A stretch of DNA of 64,000 bases from Adiantum capillus-veneris. Its lineage: Eukaryota; Streptophyta; Polypodiopsida; Polypodiales; Pteridaceae. Location of the stretch: contig CM043952.1 of NCBI GenBank assembly GCA_014529385.2, positions 158,563,557-158,627,556 of the forward strand, read 5' to 3'. Shown in pieces: positions 22,996 to 35,042 of the stretch (its first letter is position 1; each line of letters opens with the position of its first letter). The notes beneath the pieces are model-generated. The model was not told where the DNA came from. It was given only the letters and a program-made list of their open reading frames with translations, and ran no database searches. A program made the translations under genes and the position numbers.

Positions 22996-23159
22996 AGCAT
23001 TGAGCTCCCTCTCATAGTAAGAGTAATTTCATTGAGCTTTATCTAAATTTTTCATCTCAAAAGCCACATATTTCCCCCATTAAAGTAGCAATGCACCAAT
23101 GAGCTTTGTACTAGAATATTTCTCCACCAATATAACCATTTGTGATGATCCACATGATA

Positions 23160-23536
23160 GGGCAAGCCCAATTTTGGATTGTAAGTGGTGCCTACCTATA
23201 AGTCTTGCATAAACTAGATCGGAGGTCCCTAATGTCTTCTTTTGGTTGTTGAATTCTTATAGTTAGATGCACATGTGTAGGAATAGTGTTGGGATGGGTG
23301 AGCTCTTGGAAAGGTGCGCCCCCATGCCATATCAACTTGCATCATAGCCAAGTTCAAAGTCAAACCTTTGAGTCACTAAGAAGGTCCAAGTTGAAGCTCT
23401 CATCTAGTAAGAAGATGGTGGCTCCTACCTATAAGGAATGCATAAACTGGCTAGGTTGGAGGTCCCTAACATAGTCCAATTTGGTATGGATAGCTAGACA
23501 ACATTGTGGAAACCTTATAGCTAAGTCATGCATGTG
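23160..23536. repeat. Degenerate tandem repeat, period about 230 bp
   Basis: CCTACCTATAAG, GCATAAACT and GGAGGTCCCTAA recur in the same order near 23189-23240 and 23419-23470, followed in both copies by a CTTATAG(T/C)TA...ATGTGT segment. The second copy ends at the edge of the large Gypsy fossil. Confidence 0.65.
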
Positions 23537-24009
23537 TGTTAGGGCTTACTTCCCTAACAGTAATGCAGGGTAAATACACAACAAATTGCATACGATATGG
23601 CTTTACTACACAACAGAAAACAACAGAACATCATTGACACAAATGAACTGTACTGTATTACTGCATACTCTGCATCACGTAAACACACACTACAACACCA
23701 CGTTGAATACAGTTCAACTGTTCTAAGTAGAGAACGACTAACGACTCCTAATTGTCATGATGCGCCAGAAAGTACATTGCACGACTAAAGCAATCCTACT
23801 TAAACTAACCATCATAGGTGTAAAGACACTCTTAGAGTTCAAAGGTCTAAACCTTGGTTACAAATGAAAAATAAATAAACCACTACTGAAGCATTAGGGC
23901 CTAATACTTTGCACATCCGGTGGGCAATGTTTGCAAAACATTGTAAGAACCCACAAAATCCCTTGACAAAACAAGCTTGAAACTCAAAACAAAATTCTTC
24001 TTGCTACTG

Positions 24010-25636
24010 CTCTTGAAGATCAAAATCTTCAGTGTCAATGGGATCTCCTGACTTTTCCTCCATATCCTGAGCAGCTTCAAGTTATGTAGCATCAATACCT
24101 AGATCTTCAGACATTGCCTCAACACTTTTCAACAAAAGTTCCTCCATGTTCTCCTGATTCTCTGTGTCATCAACCTGTATAACTGAAACTGAAACTACAG
24201 TTTGACCTGCTTCCTGAATTATTTCCTGAACTGACAACTGAATTGTATCCTTAGCTTCCACTTCAACTGTAGTTTGAACTGGCTCAACTACTGCAATATC
24301 CATTTCCATCTAAACTTTCATCTTTTGTTGCAATTCTGCATTCTACTTCTTCAAATCAGCTAATTGTCTCTGTAAAAGCAAAATTTCCTCCTTGGATTCC
24401 TCCTCTGCAAAAGCCTGGTATGGTTTACTGACCATGTCATACATTTTAAATTGAAATTGCTCCCACACTCCTTTATATACTCCATGACCTCACTTTTCAT
24501 TTTCTCAATATCTCCTAAACTAACATACCCGCCTTCTACATCTAGCTCTTCTTCTGACATATGTCTAATCTTTTCCTCCACTTTTCGGCAAGCTGCAACC
24601 CTGCTTAACAGTACCTTGTTGCTACTCTCCAAAGATGCATTAACAATAGACATTTTAGTCAATTTCTCTTGCAATACTTGAAACCACTCCTCCTTCCATT
24701 TGGAAATTCTTGCTGAAGTATTTTCTCTGCTTGACACTACCTGCTTGTAAGATTCCAACTCTTGTCTCATCAATACCTGATCTTTAGTTAAGTCTGGAAC
24801 CTTTTTTGCCAAAAACTCTATCCCATTCTATGCTTTCTTGTCCTTTAAAGCCCCTTGCTTGACCTGCTTAAGTTCAATTTGAAGGCTATCATTTTCTCTG
24901 CTAAAAAATGTGAGATCTAGAGACTGTTACTCCACATACTCTTTAACCAAATTTAGTGCATTTTGCACTTCAGTAAAAGAGACATTAGCAAAATGAGCTT
25001 TAGAAATTGCAGGTCTCTCCAAAATAGTATCTTCAAATGTAGCTACACGCTGCTGCTCTGACAACTTATGAAGTCTCCCAATCTTAAAACCTGTTTTGGC
25101 AGTTGCATATATTACAGGTTTTTCATGCACACTTTCTGGAGTATCAGAAAATAAATCTCCAAACTCTTTGTCCATCTTATCTTTTACTGCATTCAAAGAT
25201 TCTTGTTTAGAGTAATATGTAGACAAAAGATCCTGAATGTCTTTATCTATCTGCACAGATCTGTGGTCCAAGAACAACTTTTTTCTTTTCTCTCTTCTTA
25301 TTGAAGAGCCCACATCTTCAGTTACCTCTGGTTAAATTTGGCATTGTATCCCCTACAAAATGCTTTTGTTGTTGACATATTGAAACACAACAGCAAGATA
25401 AGGCCCAACCTTAGTTGTCCTATCCTTTCTTCTTTGCTTTGTGTAAATTTCAAATTTTATCCTGTCAAACAAAATATTAGCCCACCTCATGTGTCTACCA
25501 CTTTCTGTAGCTAACAAGATGCCATAATTTTCCCTGCTGATGTACTCAGACTTTACCAACAAAAAGACCCTTTCTATAAACCACCTAACCTACTGCAACC
25601 TAACTGCATTCTTCATTCCCTGATAGTCGGTAATAA

Positions 25637-25671
<35 letters not shown>

Positions 25672-26170
25672 ATTGAGACGGACCATCAACTTTGGTCATA
25701 TCTTTCTCAGTAGCCTTGCTAAACTCAGTATCTTTTGCAATAGAGAGGTCAAACACCCTAGCTACTAAATCTTCAGTTAAATAGTCTTCCTTAAAAATCT
25801 GTCCATCATTTGACTACAGTTGCTTCAAGTAAACTGTGGTCATGTGACTGTTTCTCCAACTTACCCATGGGAGTCTTGAAAAATCAAGGAGACCAATTTT
25901 TCTAAGCCAGGCATTGTTTACTTCATTATTATCCAAGTCATACCTGAAATCACGAAATGTGTAGTCGGAGATAGCTTCCTTTTTGGGTTGTACCATGCGG
26001 GTAGGGGTTACCATCTCTGGTTCATTATCAGAGCTTGGGTCTTGCACCATCGGGCCTTGAAAGTGAGTCTTTCTTGCAGAGTTTCTTAACATAGCAAGAA
26101 TTTCTTATCGGCTCTTGCATCCGGGCCAACACTCGCAGAGGAGTTGTGAACTGTCGACATCCTCAGCCCC
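24010..26170 (-). mobile_element. Extra coding-like block downstream of integrase in the Gypsy fossil
   Basis: After integrase come about 2.1 kb of fragmented coding-like sequence. An N-side region (25.8-26.1 kb) contains WLRKIGLLDFSRLPWVSWRN; a middle region (25.35-25.56 kb) contains HMRWANILFDRIKFEIYTKQ; a long coiled-coil-like region (24.36-25.31 kb) contains LESYKQVVSSRENTSARISK; an acidic tail (24.08-24.31 kb) contains VDDTENQENMEELLLKSVEA. It occupies the place where Athila-type elements carry a third ORF, but no signal peptide or transmembrane segment is obvious. It may be an accessory ORF or may lie inside a very long LTR. A C33 tract interrupts it at 25639-25671. Confidence 0.6.
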
Positions 26171-26335
26171 ATCGTAAAACCCAAGAATGGGTTGTACCTC
26201 AGGTTGTGATTGCACGCTACCCTTTCACATGTATAACTAGTCACCATCAAAAAGTCATCATTTATAAGACTTCCCCCTTGATTCCCGATCTTTGCCCAAA
26301 AAAAAGTTTAAGTTGAAATTCGTTTGATAGGTATT

Positions 26336-27283
26336 TTAATAAGTGTACCCTCCTGGATCACACAGTAAAAAAGTATTGAGCCCCACTGATTTTACAATCT
26401 GGAATGGCCCCACATACCTGAGTTTGAGTTTACCTGGTCTCATGCCCAATTTACTGTTATAAATCAGTACCCAATCACCTCGAGGACAAATTTTGAATTT
26501 AATATTTCTTTTAATCCAAGCTTGTCTCTTTTGTTGGATAATGTCAACAATGAATTGGCTATGAATTCTATCCTCTTCCAACCTCAGTAAAGCCTCTTTC
26601 CTATAACTGACTAAGTCTTCAGGAGACAACTTTTCCTGAATTGCAACCCTAAGACTTGGCACTATAAATTCCATGGGCACCACTGCTTCCAACCCATACA
26701 CGAACTTGAATGGTGTCATTCCAGTAGTAACTTTGTATGTTGTTCTAAAAGCCCATAGTGTAGAATCCGATTTTTCATCCCAATCTGTCCTGTGTTGATT
26801 AACAGGCTTCCTAATAATCCTGACCAAAATCTTGTTGGTACTTTTTTCTTGTCCATTGGCCTGGGGATAGTACATTGTTGACTTCTTATGCAAAATCATA
26901 CGTAGCTCAGTCAATTTACTAATTACTTTGTTAATAAAATGTCCTCCCTGATCAGAAACTAGCTCAATGGGACAACCAAACCTGGTCATAATGTTTGTAT
27001 ACAAAAACTTTGCTAAACGTTTTGCTTTATTGTCTCTTAAAGCCACTGCCTCTACCCACTTTGTACCGTAGTCAGTTGCAACCAAGATATACCCGTTTTG
27101 TGTAAATTTGGCAGGTGCTTTGATTGGACCAACAAAATCCAATCCCCATTTCTGGAATGGTTCCAAAGGAAAAATAGGTTGCAATGGCATTCTATCCACA
27201 TTCAATGGCCTGCCTTCTCTTTGACATAGCAAACTATTTTTACCGAACTCTTGAGCATCTCTAATTACTGTTGTGGCCACCAA
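26336..27283 (-). mobile_element. Integrase region of the large Gypsy fossil
   Basis: The longest open stretch of this fossil (315 codons). It holds the catalytic integrase core: DFVGPIK at its start, VATDYGTKWVEAVAL, LVSDQGGHFINKVI and YYPQANGQ, where the D, D and E positions are expected. A C-terminal GPF-type segment (KLKLRYVGPFQIVKSVG) follows. No chromodomain is seen after it. The type resembles plant Athila/Tat-like Gypsy elements; the lineage call is tentative. Confidence 0.88.
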
Positions 27284-30200
27284 AGTCCTGCTTGAAATAC
27301 TTTCCTTGCAGTGATCTCTCCTGAGAAGTGGCCTCCTGCATTCCTTGGATATGCTTTTGCCAAAACTGCTTTTTGCTCAAACTGTGGTACACATCTCCTT
27401 ATTACTTGATCAATGCCCCTCTTATATAAAAGTCTGCAATAACTGTAAATGGTTTACTTCTCAATGCCATCCTCTTCCTGTGATCTTTGGTCATAGATTC
27501 AGGTAACACTCCTTCAGTCAAAAACTGAAACATATCTTCATATCAATCCCCTAACTGGTTAGTCACCTGCACTAAAAATAGATCTGCATCAAGTAATTGG
27601 TCAGGTACTCCTGAGGAATCAGCTTCACCTATTACCTACTGAGATAATCAACCAAAACATGAAGTCGTCCAGGAGTATGTATGACCACATAATCAAATTC
27701 CTGCAATAGCAGTATCCATATGGCCAACCTTCTTGACAAATGTGGTTTATTCACCAAATAAATAGGAGCCTAATGATCTACATGGAAAATTACCCTATTA
27801 GTCAAAAGGTAATGTCTAAATTTCTACAGTGCATAGATCATTCCCAAGCATTCTCTCTCATTCACTGAATAATTCTTCTCTGCAGGTGTCAATACCCTGC
27901 TGGCATAGTAAATTGGTCTAAACCAACCTCTACTTGTTTCCTGCATCAATGCTACACCCACTGCCACATGAGATGCATCTACAAAGATATGGAATCGTAA
28001 ATTCCAATCAGGAACAATCAAAATAGGTGCTACAATTAGCATCTTCTTCAATATCCTGAATGCTCTGCCCTACTCTTCTCCCCATTCAAAAACTGCATCT
28101 TTCTTTGTAAGTTTGGTTAGTGGTGTACAAACATGTGCCAAATATCTCAAAAATCGATTATGCCATTTCACTTGAACCCAAAAATTTCCCAATTGCTTAA
28201 TGGTTTTTGGTTCCGGTGCTTTATTGATTGCTATTACCTTACTTGGATCTATAGACACTCCTTCTTTGAACTCCTCTTTGAACGACGAAAGCACACCTCG
28301 CTGGGTTCAATGATAGTCTAAATTCCCTGCATTTTTGAAAACATAACTTCAAGTGCTCTAGATGATGCTGTTTCTTTTTCCAAAAACACTAAAATCATCC
28401 AAGAAAACCCTCATAAATGTTGTAAGGTATTCTTCAAGTACACACTGAACTACTTTCTGAAATGTTGGTGGAGCATTTTTCAAGCCAAAGGTCACCACAT
28501 TACTAGCATAAACTCCACATCCAGTCACAAAGGCTGTTTTCTCTCTGTCTTCAAGTGCCCCGCTATTGCATCCAGTAATGTATCACAAAATGGTAAAGGA
28601 AATGGATCAGAAACTGTAGAAGCATTCAGTTTCCTGTAATCTACACAGACCCGGATCTTGCCATTCTTCTTTGGAACAATAACAATTGGAGACAACCGAG
28701 TAACCTCATCCAATGGGTAAATGAAACCCACAGCCAACAGTTTGTCGATTTCCTCTTTTAACTTGTTTGGCATAGTTAGGATTCATCCCGTACCGTTGTT
28801 GTACAACTGGAACTGCATGCCTCTGCTTTCAAGTTAATTTTATGTTGGCAAAAGCTAGCATCTACTCCCTTCATATTAATATATATCCATGAAAAAACAT
28901 CTTTGAATTCCAGCAAAACTGCTTCAGTTTCTACTTAAACTCCTCATCTAGTTCTGCTGAAACCTTTACTGTTTGTGGTTCCTCCTCACAGCATTCACGT
29001 TCAGTTCTTGCAATTCATCTTGAGTGACTCTTGCAATCCTTTCCAGTTGATGTTCAAATACTCTTTCTCTGCTTTATTGCTTCAATGGCTTCCAATTCTT
29101 CTTTGTTTTCAGTTTGCAAATTCTTCAATAACTCATTACCCATTTTGGTAGGTGACTGCTTACCCTGAGCAATCAGTGCTTCCTGAGTCAAGGACTTTAG
29201 CCCATCATCCTGATGCTGTAAAACATACTTAGTGGCTATCTTTTGCACATCCACTTCAAAGATAGGTACCACTGATGAATTGGTTCTAAGAAAATCTTCT
29301 TCAACATCCTCTCCAATTTCTTCTACCATGTTCAGTCCTTCTGCATGCAATGCCCTAAAACCTGGTGGGATGACCTTTCTGGCATCATTTGCATTCTAAC
29401 TTTCTTCTTACCCCTTTTGATCACAGTGGAGTTTGCTCCCCATAATTGCTTGACTCTTGCTGATCTTAACCATGGTCTTCCCAACATGATTGGATAAGAA
29501 CGAATAGATTCCTCCAACAGGAGAACTACAGAGTTGGCTACAAATTGCAGTCCCCCAACTGAGATATGCAAATTCCTCAAAATGCCCAGAGTTTGTAACT
29601 TATTCTGAATAATTTTGTTGACTGCATTTGTAGTCACCACATCCTTTCCCTGCTTTTTATCCTTCTTTGGAGAATCCTTATCTTTCTTCTATTTCTTCTT
29701 TTCCTTATCCTTTTTCTTTGCTTTCTTCTTTTCTGACCAATCTTCATCCTCATCACTGTCAGTGTCAACACCTGTATCCTGATCTGAATCACTAGTTTCT
29801 GACCCTAAATCTTCAAATTCTGAGTATGAGTCATCACTTTTCTTCTTCTTCTTCTTCTTTTCCCGTAAGACAGTTTTACCTCCATACCTTCTTTCAGACC
29901 TGGCGGCTGCCTCAACCAAATCAGTAATATCCTGTGCATTTGCTAACGGGCTCTCCCTATTGCACTCCTGTATTCGTGTTTGAGTCCCTTACAAAAATAA
30001 TCCCCCAACTGTTCCATAGAAGACTGTTGTGCCACTTCCAATCTATTGTTTAAATTCCTAAACTTTTGGGCATAATCTTCAACCAACAAGTTTTTTGCTT
30101 TAACTTTTTCAATTTCTTTAAAATGTCTTCAGGTGTTTTGTCTTCCCTGAACCTTCACAAAAATCTTTGTTTGAAATCATTATAATTAGCAAAAGCAGGC

Positions 30201-31046
30201 ATACCATACTGCAAGAACCAAGCCATGGCTTTCCCCTGCGTGTTGCTGCAAAATGCTCCTTCTTTACTCCATCCAAGTGTAGTGCCTCATATCCACTTGC
30301 AGACCACCTTGTTTGAAATTGACCAAAGTGGCTGTTAGCATCTTGGGACTTTTTCCCGCTGAACTTTTCCACGCCCACTTTGGGATTTGGTGCAGCCATT
30401 GGAGGTATCGGAAGTGTTCTGAGTACCCTTACCGGAAGTGGATTAAAAGGTAAAGAGGATGTCCATGTTCCTATAAATTGTAATTGTCTTCTTGCCTGAA
30501 AGATTGTCTGAGCTAACAATACATTCACCAATGTTCCCACAATTGAGTCTGCTGTAGGAGGAGTTGCTTGTTGGCCTTGTTGGTTTGCAGGTGGGGTCCC
30601 TTGCAGCCTGTGTTTAGGTTCTTGCAGTTCAATCCCCGCCCCAACAATACCTACTCCTGTAGTTTCCCCCCTTACAGGTTCAGCTTGGCCATCATTGCCC
30701 AACTCTTCTTCCTGTCTTCTCCTTGCTGCAAATTCTCTCCTAAGTCGAAACCGGGTGCCATATGAGTGTTGCAATAAATTGACCCTTGGCCTGACCCACT
30801 CATACATGATTTCTTCTTTTATATCGTAAATACTTGTCAGCCACTGCAATTTTGATTTCCCCCGGAAAATTTGGGAAGAAATTCTTCAAGAACGTGGTTG
30901 CATATTCCTCAGACTCTTCCTACGGGGTTACCCAATTGGAGAATTCCCTCAGGTGGTCAAGATCAACTTGCATATTAGTTCTGCACTATATTCCTAACTG
31001 CCATACGGTTCAGGCTGGATTTGAACCAATCGCATGATCGCCAAAG

Positions 31047-31077
31047 TGTTAGGGCTTACTTCCCTAACAGTAATGCA
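31047..31077 (-). repeat. Truncated 5' LTR end of the large Gypsy fossil
   Basis: 31 bp shared with 23537-23567, beginning TGTTAGGG and containing its own inverted partner CCCTAACA. It directly abuts the PBS-like sequence on the inner side. Beyond 31077 the sequence changes to an unrelated Gypsy RT fragment. Confidence 0.75.
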
Positions 31078-31335
31078 AGGAGGTCACATTTTCCTCCTTG
31101 TCATTGAGTGTATGCTTATAGAGCAACCTAAAAACTTTACGAAGATATCCAAGTGTTGGTTTGAAATTGGTGTAAATGAGAATGTCCTCCAAAAGCATGA
31201 TGAAAAATTTATCAAGGTATGGATGCAAGACATTGTCCACAAACATCATGAATGTTGTCAGGCAATGGCAAGCAAGCATTGACTAGCCCAACTAGAATAA
31301 GCAACAATTCATACCTCCCAAAGCATTTTAAATTC
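31078..31335 (-). mobile_element. Ty3/Gypsy RT fragment (fossil)
   Basis: Minus-strand RT piece with the region around the second catalytic motif (HPYLDKFFIMLLEDILIYTN), then LGYLRKVFRLLYKHTL. It is short, broken and unlinked to its neighbours. It lies between the truncated LTR and the LINE tail, so the left junction is a truncation point. Confidence 0.75.
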
Positions 31336-31339
31336 CATC

Positions 31340-32260
31340 TTTTTTTTTTGTTGCAAAACTCACAATGGTGAGTTAATTATATTAACATAACCAAGGAATT
31401 ACAGATTTTGGTCATGCTCCTGCCGAGCCATGATGTCTCCCAACAACCAAAGACACATTAGATGACAGAAGAGCCATAACCCACCCCACATCACTGAAAA
31501 GGACCCCATCGAGAAACTTGGCTAATCATGGTGGTGGTAACCAGACATTACAACACCAATTACCCTATTCCACTCAACATAGTTGATTTTCTTTCCAAAG
31601 GCGACAATTGTTTTCCTGCTTTCTTGTATAATCTTCATGAACCTAGCTAATTTCAAGGCATTCTTGAAGATCTAACCGTTCTTGGCCCTCCAAATGTGTT
31701 TGAAGTAGCAGAATCTGATAATTTTCATGTTGATAAGAAGCACTTGACTCTTGAACACCTTCCCACCAAGGAAGAGATCGTTATTAAAGAAACCTATCTT
31801 CCAGGTCTTTTGGACCCATTGGCATATCTTCCCTGCTAGGCCACAGATCATCAAGCACTCCTTGAACAAGTAAGGGAAGTCCTTAGTAGATTTTCTACAT
31901 CGCAAGCATCTATTAGGACCAATACATTTGGCAAGGAAAATCACCCCAGTAGGTAGGGCTCCCCAGTCACATAACCTTCCAAAGAATGACCTTCATCTCA
32001 AGCGGCCAAATGTGGGCACCATATGTTTTTCGTGATTGCCACCCACCTCGATTTTGGCCATTTCTTGTTCACGGGGGAAAACCAGTCCTTCGAGACCATA
32101 AGGGACTTGTACACATTTTTGGTTTGTGGTATGAGGAAATGTCTGTTTGTGGGCTGCCTTCTTTATAAATTCCATCTTCAAGTATCTAGGGTCTTGTCCC
32201 CACTAATGGTACCTTGATTATAAATGAACCTATAAAGTGTGTTGCACACTTCGAAACTAT
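31340..32260 (-). mobile_element. LINE relic with zinc-binding end and 3' tail (copy A)
   Basis: A minus-strand LINE end. Its 3' terminus is at about 31340, where a T-run on the plus strand is the poly(A) tail and the CTCAC-N4-GTGAG hairpin lies just inside. Coding remains at about 31672-32220 match the zf-RVT zinc-binding domain of plant LINEs (GPNRCLRCRKSTKDFPYLFK, then CGLAGKICQWVQKTW). RT and endonuclease are absent (5' truncation). From about 31533 it is part of a tandemly duplicated segment. Confidence 0.82.
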
Positions 32261-32478
32261 TTGAACAACTTGTTAGTCCTTTTGATAGGAGACACTTATT
32301 TTTTATTCTAAAAGCTTTTACGATACGATACTCACATACAAAGGCTTAGAGCCAGCCTTCTTTAGCTCAATACTTGCATCTATATCTATACTATTTATAA
32401 TGGGGGGAGGGATTTCGGGGGGCCCTCCCTGCCACATGTTGACGACTCCTTCATCTGGCATGTGTTCTCTATAGCCCC

Positions 32479-32483
<5 letters not shown>

Positions 32484-32556
<73 letters not shown>

Positions 32557-32603
32557 GCACAAAGAAAGAGAGAGAGGCAGTCAAAGGCCGCCGGCTCTAG
32601 TAG

Positions 32604-32631
<28 letters not shown>
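32484..32631. repeat. GA and AT microsatellites
   Basis: GA run at 32484-32553 (about 35 units), then a TA run at about 32604-32631 followed by T9. Confidence 0.95.
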
Positions 32632-32640
<9 letters not shown>

Positions 32641-32989
32641 TGGGTTAATTTTCAAACTATGCATACGACCATGTATCCAAATTTATCCATTTGTGATCTT
32701 GACAATATTTCTAGAACAATGCATCAAATACCATCGATAAGTTTTCTAGTTTCTAATGTACTTTTTTCTTGAATGTATAGCAGGTGGGTAGCAAGTCAAC
32801 TATTGAAAAATGTGTATAATCCTTAAATCATGGTGACCACTATTGTATGTTTTAGAAATTTTACATCTTCTAACGTCCCCATTGTAAATTTGCAACGGTA
32901 GAGAGTATTGAATTTGAGATATTAAGACGAGGCATACTCAACTTAAAATGTGCTCTTGTCAATCGTAGTGACTAATGCTCTAGTGATGC

Positions 32990-33720
32990 TAACCAGACAT
33001 TATGACACCAATTATCCTGTTCCACTCATCAAAGTTGATTCGCTTCCCAAAGGCGACGATTGTTTCTCTGATTTTTTGTATAATCTGCGTGAACCTAGTT
33101 GTTTTCTAGGTGTTCTTTATGATCTGACAATTCATGGCCTTCCAAATGTGTTTGAAGTAGCAGAATTTGATAATTTGTGTGTTGATAAGAAGCGCTTGGG
33201 TCTTGAACACCTTTCCACCAAGGAAGAGATCATTCTTGAAGAAACCTATCTTCTAGGTCTTTTGGACCCATTTGCATATCTTCCCTGCTAGGCCACAAAT
33301 CATCGGGCAGTCCTTGAACAAGTGAGGGAGGTCCTCACTAGCCTTTTTGAGGGCCTTTCTACATTGAGAGCATCTATTAGGACCAATACCTTTGGCAAGG
33401 ACCTTCACTCCAGTAGGTAGGGCTCTCGAGATAACCTTCCAAAGAAAGACCTTCATCTCAAGCGACCAATGTGGGCACCATATGTTCTTCATGATTGCCA
33501 CCCACCTCGATTCCAGCCATTGCTTGTTCACGGGGGAAAACCAGTCCTTCGAGACCATAAGGGAGTTGTACACATCCTTGGTTTGTGGTATGAGGAAATG
33601 TCTATTCATGGGATGCCTTCTTTATAAATTCCATCTTCAAGTATCTAGGGTCTCGTCCTCACTAACGGTACCTTGATCATAAATGAACCTATAAAGAGTG
33701 TCCCACACTTTGCAACTAAT
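32990..33720 (-). mobile_element. LINE relic, zinc-binding end (copy B)
   Basis: A duplicate of copy A. The frame 33253-33609 is better preserved: WSLEMKVFLWKVISRALPTG, then GPNRCSQCRKA and EDLPHLFKDCPMICGLAGKI. These are the W..F.W and C-x2-C...H..C features of the zf-RVT domain at the C-terminus of plant LINE ORF2. It has no poly(A) tail of its own because the duplication starts inside the LINE. Confidence 0.85.
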
Positions 33721-33834
33721 TGAACAACTTGTTAGTTCTTGATAGCAGACACTTATTTTTTATTCTAAAAGCTTTTAAGCTACAATACACCACATACAAA
33801 GGCATAGAGCCATCCTTCTTTAGCTCAATACTTG

Positions 33835-33878
33835 CGCGCGCGCGCACACACACACACACATATATAAATATATATAGT
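33835..33878. repeat. GC/CA/TA compound microsatellite
   Basis: A short GCGCGC run passes into CA and then TA units. It lies at the position of the GA/AT tract in the other duplication unit. Confidence 0.93.
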
Positions 33879-34739
33879 TTAGTGTCAAACTATGCATATG
33901 ACCAGGTATCCAAATTTTTCCAGTTGTGACGTTGAAAATATATCTAGAATAGTGCATCAAACACCATCGACTAAGGGGATTTTTGCCTCATGATCATCCA
34001 CCACTTATAGGCCTTGCCTTCCTTTAGCAAACTTCCCTCCATTCGTCCATTGTTGACACATGATATCACTAGTTCTCTCTTTGCTAATGTACTATGTTCT
34101 TGAATGTACATCAGGTAGGTAGCAAGTTAACTATGGAAAAATGTGTATAATCCTTAATTCATGGTGACCACTTCTGTATGTTTTAGAAAGTTTACATCTT
34201 CTAACAGCCCTGTTATAAATTTGCAACAGTAGAGAGTATTGAATTTGAGAAATTGAGACGAGGCATACTCACCTTAAAATGTGTACTTGTTAATTACTGT
34301 ACTGACTAATGCTCGATAGGAGTTACAGCTTGTAGCTCAGATTATGATGAATTTTTATCCTACTATGATGAATGTACCTCTATTAGGCTTTTCCTATTGC
34401 TAATAGAGCTTTACTTCTGCTATCTGAGACTCATGGTAGTTATTCACAATACAAACATAATTTTTATATATATATATATAAAGCAAATGAAGAATTGATA
34501 ATCAAAGTGCTTCTATATGACATACCCTTCCTTGTGTAGGGTTGTTTTTTAACACCTTTTCTCGAGAAAGGACTTGCTGCATACCTTGCTTGATACCAGA
34601 GCTCGAAAAAAAAATGTTAGGCATGTAGGGTCCTAGTCTATAATGAGCTAATCCTTCTTTGGTTTCCCTAACCTTGAACACAAATTAACAACATACCTAA
34701 CCCTAAAAAATGAAATCCACTCTCCACCCTTTGTGTGCG

Positions 34740-34741
<2 letters not shown>

Positions 34742-34793
<52 letters not shown>
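34742..34793. repeat. GA microsatellite
   Basis: About 26 GA units. The flanking sequence from 34315 to 35040 has no recognised gene. Confidence 0.95.
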
Positions 34794-34794
<1 letters not shown>

Positions 34795-35042
34795 ATCTTA
34801 GAGATTGTATAGAAGTTACTATGTTTAACTACTTCTACATCTGTTGTATACTGACAAAAATATTTTTACAAGTAGATAGGGAGCAAAAGTTGGGTATTTT
34901 TTTTCTGAGGCACCTTCCAAGTTCTTTGGTGCTCCAAGCACGACCTTGATAAGGGCAGGGCCACCAAAGAAGGACCAAGTGCACAACAGAATTAGAATAA
35001 AGCAAAAGTTTGTGAAAATATTGAGGAAGAAAAGTGAAAAGT

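Larger units (their letters stand above)
23537..31077 (-). mobile_element. Large Ty3/Gypsy element with an extra 3' coding block (fossil)
   Basis: Minus-strand element. The right end has a PBS-like TTTGGCGATCATGCG next to a truncated 5' LTR (31047-31077); the left end starts at 23537 with the same 31 bp (TGTTAGGGCTTACTTCCCTA...). Parts from right to left: gag (about 30.1-30.85 kb); an acidic/Lys-rich linker (29.7-29.9 kb); protease region (about 29.3-29.65 kb, SVVLLLEESIRSYPIMLGRP); RT (28.3-28.8 kb, KKNGKIRVCVDYRKLNASTV); RNase H (27.8-28.05 kb, FHIFVDASHVAVGVALMQET); integrase (26336-27283, FVGPIKAPAKFTQNGYILVA, YYPQANGQEKSTNK). A coding-like block follows integrase at 24.0-26.1 kb. It is broken, with many breaks. 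The age cannot be read because only one LTR is long. Confidence 0.88.
31533..34314. repeat. Tandem segmental duplication, units of about 1.45 and 1.33 kb
   Basis: Unit A (about 31533-32980) and unit B (about 32981-34314) match along their length. Both start at TAACCAGACATTA and end at GACTAATGCTC, and both contain the LINE end, ACTTATTTTTTATTCTAAAA, a microsatellite and CTTACATCTTCTAAC-like downstream sequence. The microsatellite block has diverged: GA then AT in A, GC/CA/TA in B. Unit A holds about 200 bp that B lacks. Many substitutions separate the units, so the event is old. Confidence 0.85.

Noticed and set aside
26255-26285. Polypurine tract proving a 2.7-kb LTR from 23537
   Set aside because: The tract fits, but only 31 bp of the other LTR survive, so a long LTR cannot be told from a third ORF after a central tract.
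31017-31027. tRNA T-arm-like GGTTCAAATCC on the minus strand
   Set aside because: No acceptor stem, D-arm or anticodon arm fits around it; it lies in the leader of the Gypsy fossil beside the PBS.
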